Positions 45,801 through 56,999 of a stretch of DNA of 64,000 nucleotides are shown here, one piece after another (positions within the stretch are counted from its first letter, which is position 1; the number at the start of each line of letters is the position of its first letter). Source of the stretch: Coniochaeta sp. PMI_546. Lineage: Eukaryota > Ascomycota > Sordariomycetes > Coniochaetales > Coniochaetaceae. The stretch is taken from assembly GCA_021432605.1 (NCBI GenBank), contig MU271143.1, positions 939,277 through 1,003,276 on the forward strand. Reading direction: 5' to 3'. A program made the translations under genes and the position numbers. Under the pieces are notes generated by a model. It had not been told where the DNA came from. It saw nothing but the letters and a program-made list of their open reading frames with translations, and ran no database searches.

Positions 45801-46807
45801 GGTGCGCCTCCTGATGAAGGACCTGTACCGGCGCTTCGGAGGCCGCCGGCTCAAGGCGATCGACTACATGGACGACGGCACGCCCATCCGGCTGACCATC
45901 ACGATCGACGAGACGGACGGATCGGCCGTGTTCGATTTCGCGGGCACGGGGCCCGAGGTGCACGGCAACATCAACGCGCCGGAGGCCATCACACACTCGG
46001 CCATCATCTACGCGCTGCGGTGCATGATCAACGCCGACATCCCGCTCAACCAGGGGTGTCTGAGCCCGATCGACATCCGGATACCGCGCCCCAGCATCCT
46101 CAGCCCGACGCGTGCGGCGGCCGTGGTTGGCGGTAATGTCACCACGTCGCAGCGTGTCACGGACGTGGTGCTCAAGGCCCTCGGTGCTTGTGCCGCTTCG
46201 CAGGGGTGTCTAAACAACCTGACCTTTGGCATTGATGCCAAGACGGACGAGACGGGGGCTGTCGTGCCTGGATTCGGATACTATGAGACGTAAGTCGGTC
46301 GGTCAGTTCCTGAGGTTACTCGTACACATCAGCTAACAGCAGCACAGCATCGCAGGCGGCGCAGGTGCCGGCCCGACATGGCACGGCGAGAGCGGCGTGC
46401 ACGTGCACATGACCAACACGCGCATCACCGACCCCGAGATCCTGGAGAAGCGGTACCCGTGCATACTGCGGAAATTCGAGCTGCGCGAGGACACGGGCGG
46501 CCACGGCAGGTTCCGAGGCGGAGACGGCGTGGCGCGCGAGATCGAGTTCCTGACGCCGGTCCAGTGCTCCATCCTGTCGGAGCGGCGCGTCCACCGGCCG
46601 TACGGCATGGAGGGCGGCGAGCCGGCGCAGACGGGACTGAATCTCTGGTTGAGCAAGGACGCCTATACGGGCGAGGACCGGACGGTCAATATGGGCGGCA
46701 AGGGAAGCGTGGCGATGAGTGCAGGCGACAGGGTCGTCATCATGACTCCTGGTGGTGGTGGTTGGGGTGCTCCGGAGGAGGGGATGAACGGAGTCGAAGA
46801 TGACTGA
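42861..46807 (+). CDS. oxp1: 5-oxoprolinase (ATP-hydrolysing), fused hydantoinase A and B
   Basis: Cytosolic enzyme of the gamma-glutamyl cycle that opens 5-oxo-L-proline to glutamate using ATP. Exons 42861-45440, 45490-46289 and 46348-46807 give 1279 residues, the normal length for eukaryotic OPLAH. The HyuA half starts at once with [17 protein letters not shown] (phosphate-binding DxGGTFTD), then [29 protein letters not shown] and [12 protein letters not shown]. The HyuB half begins near residue 740 ([20 protein letters not shown]) with [39 protein letters not shown] and [11 protein letters not shown]. Introns are 49 and 58 nt. The flanking transporter, Zn2Cys6 regulator and P450 suggest a clustered paralogue in place of the housekeeping copy; a hydantoin-type substrate is possible. 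Confidence 0.95.
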
Positions 46808-47372
46808 TTATGTACTGAACGGTATACCATAGAGCACAGAGACCATATCAAAGATTATGGACGAAAGAACAGAGTGCGTAGAGTTTAGTACACTAGATCT
46901 CAGGAGTGGTCAGCCGGGTGGTGATGCCCTGGGCTAACAACGCGTGCGACGCGTACTTGTGAAATCTGCCTTGGCTGGACAGAGCTTAATGCGGCCGATC
47001 CGGAGCGGAGTCAGATGTCTGACCTCAGATTCTTTGGAAGAGGATCAAAGTGGCTGGTGAAGAAGATTTGGTGATCGGCCTCGAGTGAGGTTGTGAGCTC
47101 TCGGGGATTCTGACCAGAAGTAAATTCCTATAGAAAGTGGGTGACAAACTACTTGAGACCTGAAAGTCTGGGAGAGAACGGCGAGGGTGACACGGCAGAT
47201 GGGAAGGTCCGCATGGTAGCTGCCAGCTGCTAGTGGCAAAAACAGACACGTCTGGAGGGCACAAATTCACCATCTCAGCGCTTGTAATTATTTACAATGA
47301 ATGAGAGGGGCAAGAATGGCTTACCATTCTTGCGGCTGTCATCCGAGTTCACAATGCCTATACCAGTACACT
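46808..47372. other. Convergent spacer, oxoprolinase and regulator
   Basis: Three-prime regions of convergent genes. No gene recognised. Confidence 0.5.
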
Positions 47373-49565
47373 TTACAGAGTCCGAGGCTCTGTGTCCTCC
47401 CCAAGACCCTCCTCCCGCATCAGTGCCATTCCGATCCACTGGCGGTCCATGTCGATCCCTATTGAGTCGATCACGTCCGCCCAACCGGACTGGTCACCGC
47501 CGACATCAAGGTTGAACGGCATCTGCTGCTGCTGTCCCTGCTGCGACGTCTGCTGTTGACTAGATGCAGAGCAATCGCCATCCGGGACCATCCACGCCTC
47601 GCGAGTAACCTCACTGCCACCCGGGCCTCTGCTGCCCCCCTCTCCCGGCTTCGACACAAACACCGGCTTCTTACTCGCGCTAATCTTGTTCAGCAGTGCG
47701 TGACAGGCGCGGATGTACTTGTTGCCCTTCTCCGCCATGCTCTGCAGCACCTGCAGCGCCGTGTCCATGGCCGAGGCGTTCATCTCCCTGTACGGGAACG
47801 CGATATTCACCATGACCAGCAGCAGCGCGGCGGAGAAGGCCTGCTCGCCATCTATGAAGCCGTACGTCGCAACGTCGTTGTACCTGGCTGCCGCTTTCAG
47901 GATAGCCGTGCTGGACCTCGCCGCGGCGATGGCATTGTCGATGATGCTGACGACGTCCGGCGACAGCCCGTCCTCCCAGCGGGCGGTCTGCCCGCTCGCC
48001 GCGTTGGCCGCCATCTGCCGCTGCACGGCATACAGCAGCAGCGGCCGTGCCGTCATGTTGATGCAGTGGTAGTAGTGCAGGTACGTCGACACGATCTCGC
48101 GGCTGATGGGCTTGTCCAGGTCGGCCGCCGGGTCGAGCCGCACCTCGGCAGGCAGCTGGGCGAACCACTCCGACAGGCTCGTCATGATGCTCTGGATCGA
48201 CGCCGACAGGCTGGTGCCGGACTGCCGCCTCTTGCGGTAGATGTCCTGCCCGATCCTCCCCAAGATGCGCGAGAGCAGCGTGTAGTTGCGCAAGACGGCC
48301 GCGCGCCGCGGGTCCTCGCCGTCGACCGGGCTGGGCAGCAGCACGTCGATGTCGTCGTCGCTGATGGATATGGGGTGGCCGGACGTGACGCACAGCAGCC
48401 GCTCGAGGCTGTACGTCGACCACCACAGCCTCCGCCGCCGCTCGCGTTCGTGTACGTCCATGTCCTGGTCCAGGACCTCCTGGTGCAGGCCGAGCGAGAT
48501 GGCCATGCGCAGCGCCAGCCCGATGTACAGGTAGGCCGAGTCGCGCCGGTTGATGGTCTGCATGTAGTAAGCCACATAGCTGAGCACCTCGGCGAACAGG
48601 ATCGAGCCGTCCTCCCGGGCGTCTGGCAGGAACTGCAGGGCGTGCTTGAAGTAGTGGAAGCCCGGCGGCCCCTCGTTGCCGGTCCACTGGTTGACCGAGT
48701 ACATCTGGCCGAAGGCGAAGACGAGCAGGATCTGGCAGTAGACCAGGCAGTCGTCCCGGCTGGCCGGGTCGGGCGGCGAGGCATACACGTGCTTCAGCCG
48801 CTGGTTGAAGCTGTGCTCGTCGAGGAAGGAGAAGATCGTGCCGATGTACGCGTGCTGGGCGAGGTAGAGGCGCTTGGCGAAGTCGAAAGGCGGCAGCTGC
48901 GGCATCTCCGGCATCAGCGGCGGACGCCCGAGCCAGGATGTATCTTCGTCTACCGCACGCATGTCAGCTTATGCATCACTTGAAACTAGCTTCACTGGTA
49001 CTCACAGTGCGGGTAGTTATGCCAGGCGAGCGTCTCTGTTGTCGGGTTGAGCCGATTGGCAATGTACGTCGACGAAGAGTTGCCCATGTAGTCTGCAGCA
49101 CATACTATCAGCGACACGACGCTTGGACTGCGGACGACGCCTGCACTCACGGTACTGCCCTGGCTGGCAGAGGACCCAGTTGTCCGTCCCGGGAAACGCC
49201 CACTCGACCTCCGTCGCCGCCGTCTCTGCCGGGCTCGGCATGCCATCGTGGACACGGGTGCCGGCCGCCCGCGCCTGCGTCTGCAGCCGGAGCAGGTAGC
49301 TCTCAGGGACGCTGATGCGCTTCTCCGACTCGGAGTACACGCAGGCATGGCCGGCGTCGTTGCACGCGGCGCACGGGTAAGGAGGCGTGCCTAGGCATTT
49401 CTGCTTCCGCCGGCGGCAACGTTCACAGCTGGACTTCTGTTAGCGGCGGTTCAAGTGAGGTTCTGCGGAACGGTCTCTGGTGTCATACGCAACTGGTGAT
49501 CGTCTTAGCACGTCGTGGGACTGCTGGCGCCGCCGCGCAGGAGGAGTCCCGGAGCTCTGCATCAT
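47373..49565 (-). CDS. Zn2Cys6 fungal transcription factor
   Basis: Nuclear regulator. Four exons on the minus strand (49565-49489, 49428-49151, 49092-49006, 48949-47373) give 672 residues. Exon 1 encodes MMQSSGTPPARRRQQSHDVL; the first intron interrupts the finger, and splicing restores ACERCRRRKQKCLGTPPYPC-AAC-x6-C, a complete six-cysteine cluster. A linker with YLLRLQTQAR follows. The middle-homology (fungal_trans) domain begins near residue 165: FDFAKRLYLAQHAYIGTIF, LLVFAFGQMYSVNQW, LYIGLALRMAISLGLH, RLWWSTYSLERLLC. The C-tail is Gln-rich (SSQQQTSQQGQQQQM) with an activation-type end. Its position between 5-oxoprolinase and a P450 suggests it controls them. Confidence 0.93.
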
Positions 49566-50136
49566 GTTATTGCTGGAAGAGGACTAAGGATCTCAGGGTA
49601 AACATTGCACCGGGACGCGGCCGCCGTGCGGAGTCTTGGACATCCTTCGGCTGTCCGCATCCTGAAGGAAGTCCGTCTGGATAGGTGCGTCGGCCCAGGT
49701 ATGTTCTATTCCCTCTACAGACTAGGTTATCTGTCCGGGGCAATCGAGCCGTGATCATGCTCTTGGCTATCTCCTCCCCCGCCTTATCTCCTGCGTCCCA
49801 AGCTGCCTTAGCGGCATCTGCATCCACTTCCCTATCATGCTCCATCCAGACACTAGCGCAGGGACTGCCTCGCTGTCGGGTCCCACAATCCGATCTTAAG
49901 CACATTCCAACTCTACCGTCGGACCGCATCTTGAAGCGGACAGTGCTTGATGATGTGAGTCTCTCAGAGCCTCCGACCAGCGTGTCTGAGTCGGAAGCAG
50001 GCGGTGTCGACATCGTAATGGCAGAAATACTACATGCCTGATTTAAAGGGGAGAGCTCAGTCGTGACTATCCAGCAGCTGAGCTTGCAACCGCAGCGCTG
50101 AGAAGGCTTGAACCGAGCACGACTTACACAGCCACG
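49566..50136. promoter_or_regulatory. Divergent promoter, regulator and P450
   Basis: The 571-bp gap holds both promoters. CGG triplets suited to Zn2Cys6 binding occur (for example CGGACCGC near 49920), but no clean paired site was picked. Nothing coding recognised. Confidence 0.4.
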
Positions 50137-51697
50137 ATGCTCTCCACCTATATCCTGTTCCTCCTGCTGGTAGCCGCGGCGGTGGCCGTGGTGCAGCTGG
50201 CCGTTGCGAGCTTCAGGCTGAGAGGGATCCCGGGGCCTCTGCTGGCACGCTTCAGCGATGTCTGGCGCTTCCGGGCCATGAGGTCGAAGGGGTGGTCGGC
50301 GCGGCTCGTCGCGCTGCACAACAAGCACGGGAAGCTGGTGCGCATCGGGCCCAACCACGTCAGCGTCAGCGACCCGGCTGCCATCCCGATCATCTACGGC
50401 ACGAACCCGGTCTGGGTCAAGGGCCCGTCGTACTACGGCGCGGCGACGGTCAGCAAGGGGCGCACGGTGCCGAGCGTCATCGCCATGGGCGAGGCGCAGC
50501 ACACGGCGGTGCGCAAGTCGGCCGGGCGTCACTTCACCACCAACTCGCTGCTCGACTACGAGCCGTCCATCGAGGCCGCCACCGCCGAGCTGGTGCGCGT
50601 GCTGGAGGCGCACCCGACGACCGACATCGCAAACTACCTGCAGTGCTTCGCCATGGACGTGCTCATGCGCGTCGCTTTCAGCGAATCGCTCGGCTTCATC
50701 GAGAAGGGCGCCGACGTGGATGGCATCCTGGCCGCCGTTGTGGCGCGCTTCGACCACTGGGGACGCTGGGCCGCGCTCCCCGGAGCAGACTACCTGTTCA
50801 ACAAGAGTCCGCTGGCGGGAAAGCTGCGGAAGAGGGGCGACAGCCCGCTTGCCCGCGTCAGCCTGGCCCAGCTAGCGAAGCGCAAGGGCGCCACGGCGGA
50901 GAAGCCGGATAGGATGGACCTGCTGCAGAAGTTCCTCGACGGCCAGGCCAAGTACCCGGACATTGTCTCCGACGACCAGATCCTGGGTATCATCATGTCG
51001 ACCATCGGCGCCGGTGCGGACACGACTGCCGGCACGCTTGCCTACACACTGTACCTCCTCTGCAGGCACCCAGCCGCTGCCCAGAACCTGCGGGCGGAGC
51101 TGGACTGTGCCGTACGCGAGGGCAGCCTGACTGACCCACCGACCTGGTCGCAAGTCAACCGGCTCCCCTACCTCGAGGCCGTGCTCAAAGAGTCAATGCG
51201 CGTCATCCCTATCGCCTCGTGGGGCCTCGACCGCGTCGTGCCGCCCGGCGGAGCGACCATCTCCGGCACATACGTTCCCGGAGGCACGGTGGTTGGGTGC
51301 CAGATCGACGCGGTGCACCTGGATCAGGACGTGTACGGACGCAACGCCGCCGTGTTCCGGCCGGAGCGGTGGCTGGAGGCAGGGGAGGACCAGCGCCGCC
51401 GTATGGACAGGGCGTTCCTGGCTTTCAGCGCTGGTAAGCGCACGTGCACGGGGATCCATATCGCGTGGCTGGAGATGAAGAAGACGTTGCCGCTGCTGTT
51501 GATGAAGTTCGAGGTGAGTCCAGATATGTCAGGGGCAGATGGAACATATGCTGACCGTCATGTTGCAGATGGAGCTTGTCAATCCCGGACAAGATGTCAG
51601 GGGCGAGGTGCGGATCAGTGCCGTCAAGTATCCGCCCCCGATCTGGATGCGCATCAGGAAGAGGGGGCCAGTCGAGGTGACTGCATCAGTGGCGTAG
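50137..51697 (+). CDS. Cytochrome P450 monooxygenase
   Basis: ER-anchored haem-thiolate monooxygenase of the fungal CYP type related to pisatin-demethylase-like families. Exons 50137-51513 and 51569-51697 give 501 residues. Residues 3-23 (STYILFLLLVAAAVAVVQLAV) are the membrane anchor, followed by the Pro-rich hinge LRGIPGPLLARF. The I-helix AGADTTAGTLAY, the K-helix KESMR (ExxR), the FRPERW motif and the haem loop FSAGKRTCTG with its Cys ligand are all present. The second exon supplies the C-terminal strand pair (MELVNPGQDVRGEVRIS). Intact. Substrate cannot be inferred; clustering with 5-oxoprolinase is unusual. Confidence 0.94.
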
Positions 51698-52219
51698 AGT
51701 CATCCAGGGTTAAGGCGTGAGTTGGGACAGCAATGCATGAGGAAGGGTATCACATAGCATGCAGAGGTAATATCGTGTTCATGGGTCTCTCAAGACCATA
51801 ATTGTGTTGATCTATATCCTATGGGCAGCATCTATGAATGCACTCGTTCAACTTCTCTCCGCCTGTATCCCGTCAGCCGAGGTCGAGCGAGGGCATTGTT
51901 GATTCTCCTCACTCGAATATCTGTTCTCGTGCAATAGTCTCACCTTTCAAGCATGTGTTTGATATAGATGGATTGCAAAGTGGTCACTGGTTGTTGATCT
52001 CGAGCCAACCAGAAACATCGCACCAAAAAGATGTCGTCGTGCGGGAGTAACCAGATCCTAATTCTCACACATGTCCCGTTTCTAGATGACTGCGTCCGTC
52101 TTGAGTAACTTTATTCCACCGACTTGCTCCTCTCAAGAGTCAGCGGAACCATATCCCAAGCGTCATGACGCTTTTACCTGTGTAATCGCCAAAGCGTAGC
52201 TCGCAGACAGTCTCCCAGT
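51698..52219. other. Convergent spacer, P450 and patatin-HET genes
   Basis: No gene recognised. Confidence 0.5.
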
Positions 52220-55200
52220 TCACACGATCACGAAATCCCTCTGCTGTAGAGACCGCAACTTGAACGCCTCGCCCTCCATAAACCCGTCGACATAGCAGTC
52301 GCCGATAATGCGATACGACGACTCGCCCGCCTCGCTGCTAGCTCTGAGAATGAACGGAGTCCGCAAGCCGAGCAGGACAACAATCAGGTCGCCAGCCTGT
52401 ACGTCCTGCGGCGCGATGCCCATCCACCCCTTCTGGGACATGATGAGGACCCGCCCGTGCATCGTCTCGCTCAGGGCCTTGGCGTACTGCAGCTCGAGCA
52501 GCGTATCGCGCGACTCCCCCTGCTGTAAGAAGTCGTACCTCCCGTGCTTCTGGTGCTCCTCGACGAACTTCGAGAGCCCGACCCAGAGGGCGAGCCGTCT
52601 GCTGTGCGCCCGCTCCTGGTCGCTCTTTGTCCTCTCCGCCGTCCTCGGGGCGCCAGTCTTGAGGAATAGGGTAGAGTCGAGCAGGGCGTGGTCCGCGATG
52701 AGGGTCCGGGATATCTTCTCCAACGGTATCTCGCCTGTGTATGCCTTTGGGTCGCTGCCTCCCGGGCTCATGAACTTCTTGTAAGCTAGGATACAGCTCC
52801 CCATCACCACAGGAACATCCTCGGGTGTAAGGGCACGGGAAAAGCCATCGCTATGGGCGCGAACCGAGTCCAGAATCAAGCCGGGAAGGATGAGCCTGTC
52901 GGGTTCGATGATCCGCTGTGGTGTGGCCCCCGTCAGGCCCGCCGTGAACCGCGTCACGTCCATGAGCGGCACATACCTCCGCGTGGCGCTCCAGTCCGGG
53001 ACGAACGAAGGAAACCCCATGAGGTTGTCCGGGTAGTAGGAGGAAGATCTGAACGTCGGGTTCGGCTTGAACGCGCCGGCGCAGTGCAGGATGTCGAGTG
53101 TCGGCGACGCACGCAGACACTGCAGGGCAAAGACAGTGTACGTCTCGAGGAGGAACTCTCGGTAGTTCACGGGAAACTTGATGCTCCCAGTACTGCTCCC
53201 GCCCACGTCCGGCGCCATGGACAGCAGCGCAAAGATTCGGTCTCGGGGCTCGGAGCAGTTGGCTGAGTGGCAGTTGATAAGGAGGTCTACGATGCCGTAT
53301 CCGCCAGTGCCGGGAGGGTATCTTTTGCGGTGGTTCCTCACGTAGTTGATGACCTGGAGATTGAGAATCGCTGGCCCGAAAGTCCGTTGCGTGACAAAGT
53401 TGCTATTCAGGATTGCGGTCAAGGCCACTGCAATGTGATCCATGTTGGCCATCGACGGCCCCAAGAAGACGACAGCAGCTCTGCACAGCGATGCCTCCTG
53501 GATGATCCACCGCCTCTGAAACCAGGGAATGCTGGCAATATCATTTATCGCCTCGTTATTCCTCGCGCCGAAAGCCTCCGTCATCGCCTGGTCGATGAGC
53601 TTGTTGTTCCGATTGGTCACTACGGAAGCCTCGCCCATGGTCTCGACCAGCTCAGCGAGGCGGAGCAGAAAGTACATGTACTTTTCCTGCCCCGGCTTTC
53701 GATCGCCGAGGTAGACGACGCACGATCTCGCCCGTTCGTATATCAAGGCCATGTTTCTCACCTGTCGCGTCTTCTCTGCGACATCCTGCTGGTTGATGCA
53801 CACGGCATCAACCCACAGCCGTCTCGAGACTGTCTGGCTTCTGAAGCGTCGGAGCGCCGAAGCAAGGGTCGCAGTGATGAGTAGGATCTTCTGTCCGCAC
53901 TTCAGGGTCTTTATGAACCGCGGCTCGCCCCACACATATGATACGGCATCGTAGCTGTACGGCTCGTGGTCGAGGTCGAGGAAATCGAGATCACAGACGA
54001 GCGGATCCTCAGCGTTCGCGGACGGGTGCAGATTTATGAGGCGTGTGAAGTTGCCACCAGGAAGCTTGCTGTACTGATAGTCGGGTCTCGGATCCTCGTA
54101 GGCCGTGATATGAGCGCCTCTGAGCGCGTCGGATATACTGCCATGGCCGGAGACCCTATAAACATTGTCTGGCTGCCCTGTACTTGCCGGCGGTGACGGA
54201 GGTATCTGCCACGCATATTCGATGCGGACCTTCTCAACGTCTACGTCTACCTCTTGGTCGGTCCTTTGTGGCACGACAGCTTGCGGCGCTGATATGTTCG
54301 TGGTGTCAATCCACACGTCCTGCGGAGACTCCGGGACAGCAGTTGCCGCCCATGGACCATCAGGGAAACGACGCCTCAGCCGGCTGGCGATCAGCTGCAG
54401 AACGTCGCTTGATACCTTGCGTGACCTGTCATCCACATCCCAAAGCCACAGCCCCGTCTGGACCTCACTATCGGTTCGAGACGCCAGTCCCCAAAGCCAC
54501 TCGGTCTTTTCGCGGCCGGAGAACACCACGTCGAAGTGGTTATCTAGCACGAAAGTGACTTCCTCTATGCGGGCCGTGTGGCATGGGACGAGCGCCCGGG
54601 TCAGCTGCTTCTGTGTCAGCTTCTGCGGAGGCGGATGCCGTATCGCGGAATGACGCTGTGGATCGGCAGGTCTAGTCCATGTCCTCAACCCTGCGTTAAG
54701 TCCGTCGTAGAACGTGCGTAGCCATTCGGTAACCTCGACCGCCCTCCACAGCGCTTCCGAATTCGGGCCCCAGACGATCTTGGCTTGTTCCTCGATGTCC
54801 AGCGCGGCTTCGAATATGACTTTGGCGGTGAATCCTCGAAAGACCTTTCCTCCTTCGGGTTCGAATTCCACGGTGTTCTGGGCGAGACGCTTGGTGGTGA
54901 GCAGGTCGACGTCTAATATAGCACGCACGATCCTCATGGAGAGCTTGGTCGGAGATGCTTGGTCTGCGCGCCAGCCGTCGCCAGAGTACAGCTCCAGCCT
55001 GCCGGCGCAGTCCTTGAAGTTCCTGGACTTGTTCGCTAGGTACTTATCGAACTGGGCCTTTGCCTCGGTGGACGCCTGGCACTCATCAACGCTCACCTCC
55101 GACAAGGCTTGCCCTAGCGTGAAGCGGTAGTAGTTTGTCCAGTCGAGCAGGTCCTGCTGAGCGTCCATCATCCGAGCTTGCTTCTCAGCTGCGGCGTAGA

Positions 55201-56296
55201 TGGAGGCCATCTGAGCGAGTGCTGGACCCCACTGGGGACTGCTTCGCTCGGCGAAGACGGACGAAGGCGCCCCACAGCCAATGGAGACCACGACACCTAT
55301 CTTGCGGTTGGGGAAGAGGCCCCTGGTCTCGGTGATCACCCAGTCGACCGGGTTCATCTTATCGTCACTGACCCTCGACATCGGTGCGGGGGATGCTGCA
55401 GTCTGGGAGTCCTGGGCTTGCTGTTGCCCCAAGATAAAAGGGACGGCGCAAGTGGCATGGCAGGCTTGGACGATGCTTTCCACATCCAGGCTTGCGCCGT
55501 TGTAGAAGTTGCGAAGCGCGTAGACATGGCCATCGACAGGATGCTGTGTGAGAACCATGCTACAGTGCATTGCCTTGATCAACTCTGCCGTTCCTACCGA
55601 GGGCCTGGAGCAGACAGAACTTACGAAAGACCTCCGGGAGATGAGGTCGACGTTCCCGACGCTTGCGCGCGACCTTGTCCTCTTCGCGCTGCGTTGGCGA
55701 CTTTGATATCAAACCTCTCTAGATCTAAGAGGCTGCCGGTGTTCTTTGGCGGAGCTCGTTGAACGGCTGGCTGAGGAGTCTGAGGAGCTGCCGAAGCCTT
55801 GGACTTGCCGAAGAGGCCGGAGCGTCTCAGAAAGCCGCCTGATTTCTTTTTGTCCGTGATCACAGGCTCCGGAGCCTCCTGCTGCCCGAATATGTCTATA
55901 TATGCTGCGATGGCCTCATCTATAGACATCTTCAGGGTGCCTAATAGGACTGCGATGACACTATAACCTGTCAGTCTTCATAGGGGCTCTGAGGAGAAGT
56001 GACCAGAGATTTGATGGCAGCCGCACTCACCCTCCGGTAGATGTACCTCCTATCACATCAAAAACCTCGCAAGGTTTGAGCCTTCGCAGTACCTTGCTTT
56101 TCGCGCCTGTGCCTTGGCGGAGCTCTGGCATGATCTCCCTCAGCGCGAACAGAGCTGTGAGTCCTCGAAAGCCGCCGCCATCTAGCCCATTGGTTAATCC
56201 TCAGCTCCATGCAGCCTTTTGCGATATCACGGACTTACCGAGACTCAGGATGGTCAGCGGCCGTTGGTTTATGGCAGACGCCTTACCAGTATCCAT
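52220..56296 (-). CDS. Patatin-like phospholipase fused to a HET domain
   Basis: Four exons on the minus strand (56296-56239, 56181-56031, 55960-55625, 55559-52220) give 1294 residues with phases that agree. Patatin domain, about 14-270: LTILSLDGGGFRGLTALFAL (oxyanion loop at 20-26) and IGGTSTGGVIAVLLGTLKMS with nucleophile Ser67. The usual DGG of the catalytic Asp is degenerate (VSDDKMNPVDW, near 248-257), followed by GVVVSIGCG. Residues ~270-710 are unassigned, with no P-loop or repeat array. HET domain, about 716-880: YDAVSYVWGEP (721-726 core), LWVDAVCINQQD (near 766), RARSCVVYLGD. The C-tail has the common HET-protein ending (GRVLIMSQKGWMGIAPQDV, GDLIVVLLGL). Probably a self/non-self or cell-death effector. 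Confidence 0.88.
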
Positions 56297-56999
56297 GTTG
56301 GCTCTGTTGCACAATTCAGTGCGATGCTCCTGCGTGGGTTGTAGAGCCTCGAGGGATGAGTTGTCGCTTATACTACAGAGATGTACGGAGTAACCTTGAA
56401 CCGTTGCTTACCGCGTTGTTCGCGGGGTCGCCCGACCAACAGGTGCACTGCATCGTTCACTTTTGTCAATGCATCAGCCGCATATATCCATCTCTATGTT
56501 ATCATCACCGAGCTGTAGACCAATAGCGATGGGTATTAGCCTTGAGGATCGTTTACCTCTTGTTTACTGAGTAGACGAGACGGAACTTCTGAGGAGGCCC
56601 ACAAACTTATTGATTCTAGGGCTAGGAGCTCGTAACTGAACTAAGCACTAGACGTCTAGATGTAAAGTCTCTTATGCAGGGCTATATCGAGTCGCTGATA
56701 AGACATAGTCGGTTCTTCGTTATGATCCTAGAGACTAGATACCTAGAGGAATTACGCGGAATGCGCTAACCCAACAACGTGAAGGACACTGACGCAGATT
56801 CACCCTCTAGCTGATGGCCTGTACAATATAGGTAATCACTTTGGCCATACAGCTCAGCGATTTGTAATCAGCCCGTCGCTGGAGACCAACTTTCACCTCA
56901 TAGACTCTGTCCTCGCGGCATCGTCCCATCAAAGCGTAGCGTAGCAGCATGGACCGAAAAAGGGGCCCTCACTTGATCAAAAATCGAGAACGGAACATC
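56297..56999. other. TAG/CTAG-rich spacer
   Basis: Between 56560 and 56780 the sequence is AT-rich and dense in CTAG and TAG. CTAGACGTCTAG (56648-56659) is a perfect 12-bp palindrome. Looks like an old mutated repeat. No gene recognised. Confidence 0.45.

Noticed and set aside
47556-48983. 475-codon plus-strand frame opposite the Zn2Cys6 gene
   Set aside because: Antisense shadow of the regulator's long last exon; Arg/Val/Asp-rich with no family motifs.
55560-55624. A 20-nt intron (donor 55624, acceptor CTCCAG) in the patatin-HET gene
   Set aside because: Too short for a fungal spliceosomal intron. The 65-nt intron 55624-55560 uses the same donor, keeps phase, and gives a better patatin sequence.
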